Assembly (NCBI RefSeq): GCF_000211415.1
Contig: NZ_GL890775.1
Span: forward strand, 110,844 to 164,820
Reading direction: 5' to 3'
Origin: Enterobacter mori LMG 25706
GTDB taxonomy: Bacteria; Pseudomonadota; Gammaproteobacteria; Enterobacterales; Enterobacteriaceae
Length of the DNA: 53,977 nt
Part shown: piece by piece, positions 8,730 through 18,730 of the stretch
How positions within the stretch are numbered: the first letter of the stretch is position 1
Layout of the letters: every line of letters starts with the position of its first letter
Notes under the pieces: generated by a model
Seen by the model: the letters and a program-made list of their open reading frames with translations, nothing else
Told to the model about the DNA's origin: nothing
The model's database searches: none
Made by a program: the position numbers and the translations under genes

Positions 8730-9950
8730 ATGTTTAAGTCTTTTTTCCCAAAGCCGGGGCCTTTTTTCCTGTCGGCATTTATTTGGGCACTGATTGCTGT
8801 CATTTTCTGGCAGGCGGGCGGTGGCGCATGGCTGACGCGTATCACGGGGGCAACGGGTGAGGTGCCAATTAGCGCCGCGCGCTTCTGGTCGCTCAGCTAC
8901 CTGCTGTTTTACGCCTACTACACGGTCTGCGTAGGGCTGTTTGCGGTTTTCTGGTTTATCTACTCTCCACACCGCTGGCAATACTGGTCGATTCTGGGCA
9001 CCTCGCTGATCATCTTTGTGACCTGGTTCCTGGTCGAAGTCGGCGTGGCGGTGAACGCCTGGTATGCCCCCTTCTACGATCTGATCCAGACGGCGCTGAG
9101 TTCCCCGCATAAGGTGACGATTAACCAGTTCTACCATGAGGTGGGTATCTTCCTCGGCATCGCCCTGATTGCGGTCATCATTGGCGTGATGAACAATTCC
9201 TTCGTTAGCCACTATGTCTTCCGCTGGCGTACCGCCATGAACGAACACTATATGGCGCACTGGCAGCACCTGCGTCATATCGAAGGTGCCGCGCAGCGTG
9301 TGCAGGAAGACACCATGCGTTTTGCCTCTACGCTTGAAGACATGGGTGTCAGTTTTATCAACGCCATTATGACGCTGATCGCCTTCCTGCCGGTGCTGGT
9401 GACGCTTTCCGCACACGTGCCGGAGCTGCCGATTATTGGTCACCTGCCGTATGGTCTGGTTATCGCCGCGATTGTCTGGTCGTTGATGGGCACGGGGCTG
9501 CTGGCGGTGGTCGGCATCAAGCTGCCGGGTCTGGAATTTAAAAATCAGCGTGTTGAAGCGGCCTACCGTAAAGAGCTGGTTTACGGCGAAGATGATGCTA
9601 ACCGCGCCTCGCCACCGACCGTTCGCGAGCTGTTTGGCGCCGTGCGTCGCAACTATTTCCGCCTCTATTTCCACTATATGTATTTCAACATTGCACGCAT
9701 TCTGTATCTGCAGGTTGATAACGTTTTCGGTTTGTTCCTGCTGTTCCCGTCGATTGTTGCGGGTACGATTACGCTGGGCCTGATGACGCAGATCACCAAC
9801 GTCTTTGGTCAGGTGCGCGGTTCGTTCCAGTATCTGATCAGCTCCTGGACCACGCTGGTGGAACTGATGTCCATCTACAAACGTTTACGCAGTTTCGAGC
9901 GCGAGCTGGACGATAAAGATCTGCAGGAAGTCACCAACACATTGAGCTAA
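8730..9950 (+). CDS. sbmA: Peptide antibiotic transporter SbmA
   Basis: An inner-membrane, proton-driven importer that takes up microcins B17 and J25, bleomycin and proline-rich antimicrobial peptides. The 406 residues match the E. coli length, with near-identical blocks such as [30 protein letters not shown] and [19 protein letters not shown]. It has the membrane part of an ABC exporter without an ATPase domain, and several hydrophobic spans from residue 12 on. yaiW follows 14 bp later, so the two are very likely one operon. Confidence 0.97.
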   Translation: MFKSFFPKPGPFFLSAFIWALIAVIFWQAGGGAWLTRITGATGEVPISAARFWSLSYLLFYAYYTVCVGLFAVFWFIYSPHRWQYWSILGTSLIIFVTWFLVEVGVAVNAWYAPFYDLIQTALSSPHKVTINQFYHEVGIFLGIALIAVIIGVMNNSFVSHYVFRWRTAMNEHYMAHWQHLRHIEGAAQRVQEDTMRFASTLEDMGVSFINAIMTLIAFLPVLVTLSAHVPELPIIGHLPYGLVIAAIVWSLMGTGLLAVVGIKLPGLEFKNQRVEAAYRKELVYGEDDANRASPPTVRELFGAVRRNYFRLYFHYMYFNIARILYLQVDNVFGLFLLFPSIVAGTITLGLMTQITNVFGQVRGSFQYLISSWTTLVELMSIYKRLRSFERELDDKDLQEVTNTLS

Positions 9951-9964
9951 TACAGGGAGTTGCT

Positions 9965-11062
9965 ATGTCTTTTGCCGTACCGCGTACGTTATCGCTGTCC
10001 TTACTTGCTGCCCTGGTACTGGCGGGGTGTGCCGAGAAAGGGGCCACGCCACTCAAAAAAGGGGAAAAGCCCGTGGACGTGGAGAGCGTTGTCCGGCAAA
10101 AAATGCCCTCCAGCGTGAAGGATCGCAATGCGTGGGCGGACGCGCTGGCAAAGACCTTTGAAAGCCAGAAAATTGCCCCTACCGAGGAGAATATCTGCTC
10201 GGTGCTGGCGGTGGCGCAGCAGGAATCAATGTACCAGTCAGACCCGGTCGTGCCGGGTCTGAACAAAATTGCCTGGAAAGAGATCGACCGCCGCGCGGAA
10301 TCGATGCATATCCCGGTATTCCTGGTCCATACCGCGCTTAAAATCACCTCGCCAAACGGCAAAAGCTATAGCGATAGGCTGGATACGGTGAAAACTGAGA
10401 AACAGCTAAGCGCTATTTTTGATGACTTCATCAACATGGTGCCGATGGGGCAAAAACTGTTTGGCTCGCTTAACCCGGTACACACCGGCGGTCCGATGCA
10501 GGTCAGCATCGCGTTTGCAGAAAAACATACCGATGGTTATCCGTGGAAAATTGACGGAACGGTGCGTCAGGAGGTCTTCTCCCTGCGCGGCGGGCTCTGG
10601 TTTGGCACTTATCATCTTCTTAACTACCCGACGAATTACAGCGAGCCGCTGTACCGCTTTGCAGACTTTAACGCGGGCTGGTATGCCAGCAGGAACGCAG
10701 CGTTCCAGAATGCCGTGAGCCGGGCATCCGGGGTGAAGCTGGCGCTGGATGGCGATCTGATTGCCTACGGCAGCAGCGAAGCGGGTACGACCGAACGGGC
10801 AGTGCGCAAACTGGCGACAAAGCTGGATATGAGCAACAGTGATATTCGCCGTCAGCTGGAGAAGGGCGACAGTCTGGCGTTTGAGAAAACGGATTTGTAT
10901 CAGCAGGTCTTTGCGCTGGCAGAGAAGAAAAGTGGAAAAGCGTTACCGAGGGCTATCCTGCCCGGTATTCAGCTCGAGAGCCCGAAGATCACGCGTAACC
11001 TGACTACTGCATGGTTTGCGAAACGCGTCGATGACCGCCGGGCTCGCTGTATGGGGCTTTAG
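9965..11062 (+). CDS. yaiW: Outer-membrane lipoprotein YaiW
   Basis: A 365-residue lipoprotein with lipobox LAGC, lipidation at C22 and residue +2 Ala, which predicts outer-membrane sorting. E. coli YaiW is a surface-exposed lipoprotein that acts with SbmA in uptake of proline-rich peptides. The soluble domain contains an [11 protein letters not shown] stretch with a lysozyme-like feel (DUF1615 family). It is cotranscribed with sbmA (14-bp gap), and its stop overlaps the convergent yaiY stop by 4 bp. Confidence 0.93.
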   Translation: MSFAVPRTLSLSLLAALVLAGCAEKGATPLKKGEKPVDVESVVRQKMPSSVKDRNAWADALAKTFESQKIAPTEENICSVLAVAQQESMYQSDPVVPGLNKIAWKEIDRRAESMHIPVFLVHTALKITSPNGKSYSDRLDTVKTEKQLSAIFDDFINMVPMGQKLFGSLNPVHTGGPMQVSIAFAEKHTDGYPWKIDGTVRQEVFSLRGGLWFGTYHLLNYPTNYSEPLYRFADFNAGWYASRNAAFQNAVSRASGVKLALDGDLIAYGSSEAGTTERAVRKLATKLDMSNSDIRRQLEKGDSLAFEKTDLYQQVFALAEKKSGKALPRAILPGIQLESPKITRNLTTAWFAKRVDDRRARCMGL

Positions 11063-11361
11063 AAACGACGGCGCAGGCGAAGCACTAAGGCAATGACGCC
11101 AAGAACCATGCACCCGACGAGGAAGGGGACCAGGCCAAACAGGGTGCTTACCCCGAAACCGATCTCAACGCGTGGGCGCCCGCTATCCTGAACCTGCATC
11201 AGGTGTTCATAAACGCCAGGCGCATGAACCAGCATGTTGAGAAGCTGTGAGCCTGCCCAGAAGCAGAACAGCACAAACAGGGCATAGGCGATATTACCCG
11301 CCGTGGAGGTTTTTGGTTGTTTGCCGCCAAAAATCGGTTTCGACAATGTAAAATCAGCCAT
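11059..11361 (-). CDS. yaiY: Small inner-membrane protein YaiY
   Basis: A 100-residue protein with two hydrophobic spans (about 25-50 and 73-95) and a basic C-terminus (RLRRRF), matching E. coli YaiY. The function is unknown. The start [11 protein letters not shown] is preferred over a frame extension seven codons upstream because of family length and the GGGAGGTC ribosome-binding site. It overlaps the end of yaiW by 4 bp in the convergent direction. Confidence 0.9.
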   Translation of the reverse strand: MADFTLSKPIFGGKQPKTSTAGNIAYALFVLFCFWAGSQLLNMLVHAPGVYEHLMQVQDSGRPRVEIGFGVSTLFGLVPFLVGCMVLGVIALVLRLRRRF

Positions 11362-11609
11362 AAAGACCTCCCGAAATGTCACTCTGTTTTATACGTTTCG
11401 TATAGGGTGAGTTTGACAGGTCATCGCATTTGTCAATATCAGAATCGTGGTAATTTACCCTCAGGAATGCTCCTGGATTGATGATTTCTGCATCACATCA
11501 CAATTTGATCACTTAAGTTAAATTGCGTCGCGTTTCAGAATTTCCGCATTCGCCACAGACCCGGCCATAAAACTGTGAGAGGATGTCTTTTTATCCTGCC
11601 GGAGTTGTT

Positions 11610-11846
11610 ATGAAGCTCACGTCCAAACTACGCCGTGACTGGCATTACTACGCCTTTGCTATTGGGCTGATCTTTATTCTTAACGGTGTTGTGGGGCTAT
11701 TGGGGTTTGAGGCAAAAGGCTGGCAAACCTATGCCGTGGGGCTGGTCACCTGGGTCATCAGTTTCTGGCTGGCAGGGTTGATTATCCGCCGCCGCCCTGA
11801 AGAGACGACAGCGGAAGAGACGGAAACGGTGAAGAAAACCGATTAA
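11610..11846 (+). CDS. yaiZ: Small inner-membrane protein YaiZ
   Basis: A 78-residue protein of the YaiZ family (DUF2754): two membrane spans (about 13-32 and 38-60) containing [19 protein letters not shown], then a charged acidic C-terminal tail rich in Glu and Thr. Its function is unknown. The start is taken at [11 protein letters not shown] because a GGAG site sits just upstream. The tail is longer than in E. coli (70 residues). Its stop overlaps the convergent ddlA stop inside a shared TTAA. Confidence 0.88.
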   Translation: MKLTSKLRRDWHYYAFAIGLIFILNGVVGLLGFEAKGWQTYAVGLVTWVISFWLAGLIIRRRPEETTAEETETVKKTD

Positions 11847-12943
11847 CCGTTTACGGAGCTTTTAAGGGCGCTGTCAGCGGCGTGACGCTCCAGCGCCAGT
11901 TCGATCAGGCGAGTGATGAGTTCCGGATAGCTCATTCCGCTGGCCTGCCACAGTTTCGGATACATGCTGATGTTGGTGAAGCCTGGCAGCGTGTTGATCT
12001 CGTTAATAACCACGTCGTTTTCCGGCGTCAGGAACACATCAACGCGAGCCATACCGCAGCAGCCCAGCGCCTGATAAGCTTCTACGGCGATCGCGCGGAT
12101 CTTATCGTTGATGACCGGATCGATAACCGCAGGTACCACAACCTGCGCTCCTTTATCATCAATGTATTTGGTATCGTAAGAGTAGAAATCGCTGTTCAAC
12201 ACCACTTCACCGCAGGTGCTCGCTTGTGGGAAATCATTCCCCAGCACGGCGCACTCAATTTCGCGGCCTTTGATACCCTGTTCAACCACCACTTTGTGGT
12301 CAAACTCAAACGCCAGACGCACGGCGTCGGTAAATTGCGCTTCGGTGGTGACTTTGCTGACGCCAACGGAGGAGCCCTGATTCGCCGGTTTGACGAACAG
12401 CGGCAGGCCGAGCTGGCTGGAAATCTGCGCGAAATCGAATTTCTCGCGGTTGGCGCGGGTGAGCGTGACAAACGGCGCAATATTCAGCCCGGCATCGCGC
12501 AGCAAACGCTTGGTGACGTCTTTGTCCATACAGGCGGCGGAGCCCAGCACGTCGGAGCCGACAAACGGCAGGTTCGCCATGCGCAGCATCCCCTGCAAAG
12601 AGCCGTCTTCGCCCAGCGTGCCGTGCACGATAGGGAAAATAACGTCAATCTGAGCCAGCGCCTGCGCATTACCGGCGTTGATAAATTGCCCCTGAACCAG
12701 GCCTGGTACGGTCGCGACGCTGGTTTCTGAAGGATTAAGGGCGATGTGCGCCGGATCGTTAGCATTGATCAGGTACTGGCTGGCATCGTTAACATGCCAC
12801 TGACCCTGTTTATCAATACCCAGCAGCACCACGTCGAAACGGCTTTTATCGATCGCATCGACAATATTTTTGGCCGATTGCAATGACACCTCGTGCTCTG
12901 CTGATTTTCCCCCAAAGACAATACCTACGCGCTGCTTTGCCAT
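11843..12943 (-). CDS. ddlA: D-alanine--D-alanine ligase A
   Basis: ATP-dependent cytosolic ligase making the D-Ala-D-Ala dipeptide for peptidoglycan precursors. At 366 residues it is close to E. coli DdlA (364). ATP-grasp landmarks are visible: [18 protein letters not shown] at the N-terminus, [18 protein letters not shown] in the middle and [20 protein letters not shown] near the C-terminus. The 31-residue upstream frame extension is rejected in favour of MAKQRVG. An extensin-like gene is divergent across a 102-bp gap. Confidence 0.96.
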   Translation of the reverse strand: MAKQRVGIVFGGKSAEHEVSLQSAKNIVDAIDKSRFDVVLLGIDKQGQWHVNDASQYLINANDPAHIALNPSETSVATVPGLVQGQFINAGNAQALAQIDVIFPIVHGTLGEDGSLQGMLRMANLPFVGSDVLGSAACMDKDVTKRLLRDAGLNIAPFVTLTRANREKFDFAQISSQLGLPLFVKPANQGSSVGVSKVTTEAQFTDAVRLAFEFDHKVVVEQGIKGREIECAVLGNDFPQASTCGEVVLNSDFYSYDTKYIDDKGAQVVVPAVIDPVINDKIRAIAVEAYQALGCCGMARVDVFLTPENDVVINEINTLPGFTNISMYPKLWQASGMSYPELITRLIELALERHAADSALKSSVNG

Positions 12944-13045
12944 CTCACTCCCTTCCAGTCTGTCGAAAAGCCAATAACATACCACGATGCCCTGCGGGTT
13001 TCGCGGCCTTCTGCCATAATGTTTTGGGGTTATCATGGGGGGCGC

Positions 13046-13729
13046 GTGAAAGGAAAAAGTCTGCTAACCGTTTTCATTATTGTGGCTGCTGCAACGGCGG
13101 GTTACCGCTGGTTGCCGTCTCATTACAACCCTTTTACGCCGCTTACCCTTGACGATCCTCCCGGAAAAATCACCCAGTTTAAGCTTCGGCGCTTAACGCC
13201 GGAGGCCTGCGAAAGCCTGTTAACCGAAGCAAATCAAAGAGCGCTTATCCGCACGCAGCCGGTGGCTGACAGCGCGGGAACATGCCCGCTCAGTAACGTG
13301 GTGCGCGTGAGTAACTTCGGTCCGGTCAGCCTGAACAGCAGTTTTCTGGCCAGTTGCCCTCTGGCATTAAGCTCTGCACTGTTTGTCAGTCAGCAGGCCC
13401 GGCCGCTGACGAAAAGCTGGATGGGCAGCGAGCTTACGCGCATCGACCATCTGGGAAGCTATGCCTGTCGTAATATTTACGGCCGCCCGGATGCGCGTCG
13501 CAGTGAACATGCCACGGCAGAGGCGCTGGACATCAGCGCATTTCGGCTGGCAAACGGTGAGCGGATCACCATTCTGAGGGGCTGGTCATCGGCTAAAACT
13601 CAGCCGTGGCTTCAGGCTCTGCTGGCGGCGAGCTGTGGGTATTACGGTAACGGTCTGGGGCCAGAATATAACGCGGCCCACGCTAATCATTTCCATCTTG
13701 GGATGCGCGGCTTTGGCCTGTGTCGCTGA
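13046..13729 (+). CDS. Extensin-like family protein (peptidase M15-related fold), membrane anchored
   Basis: A 227-residue protein with one N-terminal membrane segment ([16 protein letters not shown]) and a periplasmic extensin-like C-terminal domain. The domain carries [11 protein letters not shown] and [10 protein letters not shown], corresponding to the His/Asp and His-x-His zinc positions of D-Ala-D-Ala carboxypeptidases of the M15 clan. Six cysteines suggest disulfides. The start is taken as GTG at 13046 with a GGGGGG stretch just upstream; an in-frame ATG-type extension to 13019 is possible. Enzyme activity is inferred from the fold. It is divergent from ddlA, so the two may be functionally related. 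Confidence 0.8.
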   Translation: MKGKSLLTVFIIVAAATAGYRWLPSHYNPFTPLTLDDPPGKITQFKLRRLTPEACESLLTEANQRALIRTQPVADSAGTCPLSNVVRVSNFGPVSLNSSFLASCPLALSSALFVSQQARPLTKSWMGSELTRIDHLGSYACRNIYGRPDARRSEHATAEALDISAFRLANGERITILRGWSSAKTQPWLQALLAASCGYYGNGLGPEYNAAHANHFHLGMRGFGLCR

Positions 13730-13880
13730 AGCATAATCTTTCGTCAGAAAGTGGATAATTTGTGACTTGTTTCACAAATATGATGACTGGGAAGATAAAA
13801 CACCAAAGTCAGCAAGGCCGCATCTCTGGTGCGACGTCAACGCGCGTAACTTGCTAATCTGTCGGCGAATTCGCCTAAAA

Positions 13881-15113
13881 ATGAAGACTATTTCTGTTAT
13901 GGAATCCTGGAAAGTTAACCTCATCTCGGTCTGGTTCGGCTGTTTCTTTACCGGACTGGCCATTAGCCAGATTTTACCCTTTCTGCCGCTGTACGTGTCT
14001 CAGCTGGGGGTGACCTCCCATGAAGCCCTCTCTATGTGGTCAGGGTTGACGTTCAGCGTCACGTTTCTGGTTTCGGCCATCGTCTCGCCGATGTGGGGCA
14101 GCCTGGCGGACAGAAAAGGCCGCAAGCTGATGCTGCTGCGTGCATCCCTCGGTATGGCGATCGCCATTTTGCTTCAGGCCTTTGCCACCAACGTCTGGCA
14201 GCTGTTTATCCTGCGGGCAATCATGGGGCTGACTTCCGGGTATATTCCCAACGCGATGGCGCTGGTGGCCTCGCAGGTGCCGCGTGAACGTAGCGGCTGG
14301 GCGCTGAGTACGCTCTCTACCGCGCAGATTAGCGGGGTCATCGGCGGTCCGCTGCTGGGGGGCTTCCTCGCGGATCACGTGGGGCTGCGCGCGGTATTTT
14401 TCATCACCGCGATACTGCTGGTGATCAGTTTTCTGGTGACGCTTTTCCTGATCAAAGAAGGGGGCCGTCCCGTTGTCAGCAAATCAGAACGCCTGAGCGG
14501 CAGGGCGGTCTTTGCCTCGCTGCCTTATCCTGGCCTGATGATCAGCCTTTTTGTCACCACCATGGTGATCCAGCTGTGTAATGGTTCCGTCGGGCCTATT
14601 CTGGCGCTGTTTATCAAGTCGATGGAGCCAGACAGCAATAATATCGCCTTTCTCGCGGGGTTGATTGCGGCGGTGCCTGGCGTGTCGGCGCTGATCTCTG
14701 CGCCGCGGCTTGGCAAACTGGGCGACAGGATTGGCACGGCGCGCATCCTGATGGCCACGCTGATATTTGCGGTCATACTCTTTTTCGCTATGTCGTTCGT
14801 AACGACCCCGCTTCAGCTTGGCGTTCTACGCTTCTTGCTTGGTTTTGCCGATGGAGCCATGTTGCCCGCCGTGCAAACACTGCTGGTGAAATATTCCAGT
14901 GACCAGGTCACCGGGCGTATTTTTGGTTACAACCAGTCGTTTATGTATTTGGGCAACGTCGCCGGTCCGCTTATTGGTGCATCCGTTTCCGCGATGGCCG
15001 GTTTCCGTTGGGTATTTGCCGCGACGGCAGTGGTGGTGTTGATAAATATTATCCAGCTGGCTATTGCACTGCGTCGTCGCAGACAATTAGCGGAGGCAAA
15101 AGGAGCCCGTTAA
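13881..15113 (+). CDS. MFS transporter of the MdtG-like drug-efflux group
   Basis: A 410-residue, 12-span inner-membrane major-facilitator protein. It shares long blocks with E. coli MdtG, for example [20 protein letters not shown] (motif A), [13 protein letters not shown] and [20 protein letters not shown], but is too diverged to be called mdtG itself. Export of drugs or metabolites is likely; the substrate is unknown. The start is uncertain: ATG at 13881 or at 13899, neither with a strong ribosome-binding site. It stands alone between the extensin-like gene and iraP. Confidence 0.88.
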   Translation: MKTISVMESWKVNLISVWFGCFFTGLAISQILPFLPLYVSQLGVTSHEALSMWSGLTFSVTFLVSAIVSPMWGSLADRKGRKLMLLRASLGMAIAILLQAFATNVWQLFILRAIMGLTSGYIPNAMALVASQVPRERSGWALSTLSTAQISGVIGGPLLGGFLADHVGLRAVFFITAILLVISFLVTLFLIKEGGRPVVSKSERLSGRAVFASLPYPGLMISLFVTTMVIQLCNGSVGPILALFIKSMEPDSNNIAFLAGLIAAVPGVSALISAPRLGKLGDRIGTARILMATLIFAVILFFAMSFVTTPLQLGVLRFLLGFADGAMLPAVQTLLVKYSSDQVTGRIFGYNQSFMYLGNVAGPLIGASVSAMAGFRWVFAATAVVVLINIIQLAIALRRRRQLAEAKGAR

Positions 15114-15144
15114 CCCTGGGGATGTATTATATATTTTTATGGCT

Positions 15145-15172
15145 GCCGCTTTTTTATATAACAAAAAGCGGC
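15145..15172. repeat. Perfect inverted repeat between the MFS gene and iraP
   Basis: Ten-base arms GCCGCTTTTT (15145-15154) and AAAAAGCGGC (15163-15172) with an 8-base loop. No U-tract follows on either strand, so it may be a weak terminator for the MFS gene or an operator-like palindrome. Confidence 0.55.
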
Positions 15173-15319
15173 CTGTTGTTATAGAAAAACGTTTCGCTGC
15201 GGTGCGCGCTACGCTATTTTTGACGTAACGTCACTTTTGCATAAGATAATACTTTTCTCCTCTTTGCATAAATCATTGAGAGTGCTAATTTCAGGAAAAA
15301 CCCATAAGGAAATAGCACC

Positions 15320-15580
15320 ATGAAGAATCTCATTACTGAGTTGTTGGTTAAGCTTGCACAAAAGGAAGAAGAGTCGAAAGAATTGGTCGCCCAGGTTGAG
15401 GCGCTGGAAATAGTCGTCACCGCGCTACTCAGACATATGGCTTCCCAGGATCAACAGGCGTTAATTGACAGCATTGAAAGCGCGCTGGACAACGCCAAAC
15501 CTGATTCACAGGTTCCACCTGAGGACGCCGAAATGCTCCATCAATACATAAAAAAGCTGTTAAGGCATCCGCGCAGCTAA
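15320..15580 (+). CDS. iraP: Anti-adaptor protein IraP (stabiliser of RpoS)
   Basis: An 86-residue, mostly helical protein of the same length as E. coli IraP. It binds the adaptor RssB and so protects RpoS from ClpXP during phosphate starvation. Conserved features are the [12 protein letters not shown] heptad-rich N-terminus and the C-terminal [10 protein letters not shown]. It lies 99 bp upstream of phoA and links phosphate starvation to the general stress response. The promoter region is 15173-15319. Confidence 0.93.
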   Translation: MKNLITELLVKLAQKEEESKELVAQVEALEIVVTALLRHMASQDQQALIDSIESALDNAKPDSQVPPEDAEMLHQYIKKLLRHPRS

Positions 15581-15601
15581 ACTGTCACAATGCGTGACGG
15601 G

Positions 15602-15635
15602 CTGTCATAGAAATGTCATGCCGGTTGCCTATAGT
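15602..15635 (+). promoter_or_regulatory. Pho box and -10 element of phoA
   Basis: Two PhoB repeats at 11-bp spacing, CTGTCAT (15602-15608) and ATGTCAT (15613-15619), are followed by a TATAGT -10 at 15630-15635. This is the layout of the E. coli phoA promoter, where PhoB replaces the -35. A further CTGTCAC at 15582-15588 may extend the site. Confidence 0.88.
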
Positions 15636-15679
15636 CGCTCTGTTTTTATTTTTATGTATTTGTACATGGAGAAAATAAA

Positions 15680-17095
15680 GTGAAACAGAGCGCGCTTTTT
15701 ATCGCATTAATCCCACTGTTATTTGCCCCCGCTATTCACGCTGAAACCGCGAATATGAACGTCCTCGAACATCGTGCTGCGCAGGGAGATATCACCCAGC
15801 CCGGTGGTGCGCGCCGTCTCTCAGAGGATCAGACTGCCGCCATTCGAGCTTCTCTGAATGAAAATCCTGCTAAAAATATTATTCTGCTGATTGGCGACGG
15901 AATGGGGGATTCCGAAATTACGGCGGCGAGAAATTATGCCGAAGGGGCGGGCGGCTATTTTAAAGGCATCGATGCGCTGCCTCTGACGGGACAATATACC
16001 CATTACTCGCTGGATAAAAAAACCGGTAAACCGGATTACGTCACGGATTCAGCCGCGTCAGCAACGGCGTGGGCAACCGGTGTGAAAACCTATAACGGTG
16101 CGCTGGGCGTCGATATTCACGAGAAAGATCATCAAACCATTCTGGAAATGGCGAAAGCGGCGGGGCTGGCAACCGGCAACGTCTCTACCGCTGAGCTTCA
16201 GGATGCCACCCCGGCCGCGTTGATGTCGCACGTGACCTCGCGTAAATGCTATGGCCCGTCGGTGACCCGCGAAAAATGTCCGACCAATGCGCTGGAAAAC
16301 GGCGGTAAAGGCTCGATTACAGAACAGATGCTGAACGCGCGCCCTGACGTGACGCTGGGCGGTGGGGCGAAAACCTTTGCCGAAACGGCGACGGCCGGTG
16401 AGTGGCAGGGTAAAACGCTGCGCGAGCAGGCGCAGGCGCGCGGCTATCAGCTGGTAAGCGATGCGGCTTCTCTGGCGGCGATTACCGAAGCAAACCAGGA
16501 CAAACCGCTGCTGGGACTTTTCTCTGACGGCAACATGCCGGTGCGCTGGGAAGGGCCAAAAGCCTCTTACCACGGCAATATCGATAAGCCAGCGGTGACC
16601 TGTACGCCAAACCCGAAACGGAATGACAGCGTTCCTACGCTGGCGGCGATGACGGACCAAGCCATCTCTCTTCTGAGCAAGAGCGAAAAAGGCTTCTTCC
16701 TGCAGGTAGAAGGGGCGTCAATCGATAAGCAAGACCACGCGGCGAACCCGTGCGGGCAGATTGGCGAAACGGTGGATCTCGACGAAGCGGTGCAAAAAGC
16801 GCTCGAGTTTGCGAAGAAAGACGGTAACACGCTGGTGGTGGTCACCGCTGACCACGCGCATTCCAGCCAGATTATCCCTCCCGATACCAAAGCACCGGGT
16901 CTGACGCAGGCGCTGACGACCAAAGACGGTGCCGTAATGGTGATGAGCTATGGCAATTCTGAAGAAGAGTCTATGGAACATACCGGCACACAGCTGCGCA
17001 TCGCGGCGTACGGCCCACATGCTGCGAACGTGGTGGGTTTGACTGACCAGACCGATCTGTTCTACACCATGAAGGCCGCGCTGGGGCTGAAATAA
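15680..17095 (+). CDS. phoA: Alkaline phosphatase
   Basis: Periplasmic, homodimeric Zn/Mg phosphomonoesterase that scavenges phosphate. It has 471 residues, as in E. coli: signal peptide 1-21 (ending AIHA), nucleophile S124 in [10 protein letters not shown], the metal-binding [25 protein letters not shown] and TADHAHSSQ motifs, and four cysteines for the disulfides (KCYGPS/EKCPTN and TCTPN/NPCGQ). The start is GTG after a GGAG site, as in E. coli. A Pho box precedes it. psiF follows after 92 bp with a hairpin between them. Confidence 0.97.
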   Translation: MKQSALFIALIPLLFAPAIHAETANMNVLEHRAAQGDITQPGGARRLSEDQTAAIRASLNENPAKNIILLIGDGMGDSEITAARNYAEGAGGYFKGIDALPLTGQYTHYSLDKKTGKPDYVTDSAASATAWATGVKTYNGALGVDIHEKDHQTILEMAKAAGLATGNVSTAELQDATPAALMSHVTSRKCYGPSVTREKCPTNALENGGKGSITEQMLNARPDVTLGGGAKTFAETATAGEWQGKTLREQAQARGYQLVSDAASLAAITEANQDKPLLGLFSDGNMPVRWEGPKASYHGNIDKPAVTCTPNPKRNDSVPTLAAMTDQAISLLSKSEKGFFLQVEGASIDKQDHAANPCGQIGETVDLDEAVQKALEFAKKDGNTLVVVTADHAHSSQIIPPDTKAPGLTQALTTKDGAVMVMSYGNSEEESMEHTGTQLRIAAYGPHAANVVGLTDQTDLFYTMKAALGLK

Positions 17096-17101
17096 GTTCG
17101 T

Positions 17102-17130
17102 CACCCGGCGGAAATCGTGGCTGCCGGGTG
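17102..17130. repeat. REP-like hairpin between phoA and psiF
   Basis: Arms CACCCGGC (17102-17109) and GCCGGGTG (17123-17130), the core palindrome of enterobacterial REP units, sit in the phoA 3' untranslated region. It could stabilise phoA mRNA or reduce read-through into psiF. Confidence 0.6.
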
Positions 17131-17187
17131 GTATTTTCCCCGTCACGAACCAGACTTAGAGTGGAAATTCACATAAAGGATAGTGCA

Positions 17188-17508
17188 ATGAAAACGACAA
17201 TACTGGTTACCTTACTCTCAGGCGTGTTCTTAATGGCTTCTGCCAATGCGGAAGAAAAGACCTTAACGCCCCAACAGCAGCGTATGACAACCTGTAATCA
17301 ACAGGCGACCTCGCAATCTCTGAAGGGCGATGCCCGTAAGACCTACATGAGCGACTGCCTTAAAAACGGTGCCTCGAAACCGGATGAAAAAAGCCTGACG
17401 CCGCAGCAGCAAAAAATGCGCGAGTGTAATGCGAAGGCAACCGAGCAGTCCCTGAAAGGGGATGACCGCAGTAAGTTCATGAGCGCCTGTCTGAAGAAAA
17501 AAGTGTAG
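17188..17508 (+). CDS. psiF: Phosphate-starvation-inducible protein PsiF
   Basis: A 106-residue secreted protein: signal peptide ending ASANA, then two tandem PsiF repeats of about 40 residues, each with LTPQQQ(R/K)M, a CN pair, SLKGD and a C-terminal Cys. Its molecular role is unknown; in E. coli it is transcribed with phoA. The start is set at ATG 17188 after AAGGA, discarding a frame extension. Confidence 0.93.
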   Translation: MKTTILVTLLSGVFLMASANAEEKTLTPQQQRMTTCNQQATSQSLKGDARKTYMSDCLKNGASKPDEKSLTPQQQKMRECNAKATEQSLKGDDRSKFMSACLKKKV

Positions 17509-17514
17509 TTCTAA

Positions 17515-17542
17515 CGGGTGAGTTGCCGTCGCGGCTCACCCG
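17515..17542 (+). terminator. Hairpin after psiF
   Basis: Arms CGGGTGAG (17515-17522) and CTCACCCG (17535-17542) are followed by AAATTTC. The stem is strong but the U-tract poor; probably the end of the phoA-psiF transcript. Confidence 0.6.
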
Positions 17543-17610
17543 AAATTTCATACTTTCCCCGAAATCCCCCTCTCTATAATTTGGGAAAATGTTTCAGAAT
17601 ATTCCCAAAA

Positions 17611-18714
17611 ATGATGAATGATGAAATCTATTACAACAAAGAGAGCATTCAGGAAGAGTGGAATAAACATCTTTCTCAGGATGACTCACACCGCTCCGGG
17701 ATACGATTCTGCCGGCGGATCCGGCTGGCGCGCGTGGTGGGGCTGGCAGCCATGTTTTTCCCGATTGCGGGTGTGCTGGTTACCCATTTTCTCCCAGGCG
17801 GCTGGTGGTTATTGTTGGTGGGGTGGGCCTTCGTCTGGCCACATCTCGCCTGGCAACTTGCCTGCCGCTCATCCCAACCGTTTTGCAGTGAAATCGTTAA
17901 CCTGAAGGTAGATGCAATCATCGCCGGTGTCTGGATTGGCCTGATGGGCCTGAATGCACTGCCCACGGCGGCGCTGATCATGATGATCGGCATGAATATG
18001 ATGGGATCGGGCGGTTTTCGGCTGTTTATTGCCGGTATTATCATTACCTTGTTTTCCGCTATGGTCACGCTGCAGCTGAACGGCAGCATGATTACGCTTT
18101 ACTCTGAGCCGCTGGAGTGGTGGCTGACGCTACCGGTTCTGATACTGTACCCGATGCTGTTTGCCTGGGTCAGTCACCGGACGGCGGTTCGGCTGGCTGA
18201 GCATAAACGGCGGCTTGAGCTAATGAGCACGCGCGACGGGATGACGGGGGTGTTCAATCGCCGCCACTGGGAAACGCTTTTACGCAATGAATATGAGCAA
18301 TGCCGTCGCAGCCATCAAACGGCGACAATATTGCTCATCGACATTGATCACTTTAAGAGCATTAACGATACATGGGGCCATGACGTCGGCGATGAAGCGA
18401 TAGTGGCTATCACCCGCCAGCTGCAGTTGACGCTACGCTCGTGTGATTTTATTGGCCGTTTTGGTGGCGATGAATTTGCCGTGATTATGTCCGGTACGCC
18501 TGCGGAAAGTGCTATTGCCGCGATGTCCCGTGTACACGAACGTCTGGTCAACATGCCGCTACCCGGAGCACCTTCAGAAAGGATCCGTATTAGCGTCGGG
18601 GTTGCCCCCTGGGGACCGCAATTCGGACACTACCGCGAATGGTTAAAAGCAGCAGATGTTGCCCTCTATAAAGCGAAAAATGCCGGACGAGGTCGCACCG
18701 AAGTGGCAGCCTGA
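17611..18714 (+). CDS. dgcC: Diguanylate cyclase DgcC (AdrA/YaiC)
   Basis: Makes c-di-GMP to activate cellulose synthesis under CsgD control. The N-terminal half (about 30-185) is a MASE2 membrane sensor with several spans, containing GWAFVWPHLAWQLA. The GGDEF domain (about 200-365) has an intact active site RFGGDEFAV, preceded by an intact RxxD inhibitory site (RSCD, five residues upstream), so product inhibition is expected. The start is ATG 17611. The codon aligned with the E. coli initiator (before FPK) is ATA here, so translation must begin at one of the two adjacent ATGs, giving 367 residues against 371 in E. coli. It converges on proC with a 16-bp gap. Confidence 0.93.
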   Translation: MMNDEIYYNKESIQEEWNKHLSQDDSHRSGIRFCRRIRLARVVGLAAMFFPIAGVLVTHFLPGGWWLLLVGWAFVWPHLAWQLACRSSQPFCSEIVNLKVDAIIAGVWIGLMGLNALPTAALIMMIGMNMMGSGGFRLFIAGIIITLFSAMVTLQLNGSMITLYSEPLEWWLTLPVLILYPMLFAWVSHRTAVRLAEHKRRLELMSTRDGMTGVFNRRHWETLLRNEYEQCRRSHQTATILLIDIDHFKSINDTWGHDVGDEAIVAITRQLQLTLRSCDFIGRFGGDEFAVIMSGTPAESAIAAMSRVHERLVNMPLPGAPSERIRISVGVAPWGPQFGHYREWLKAADVALYKAKNAGRGRTEVAA

Positions 18715-18730
18715 CGCCCGGCTCTGTTTA

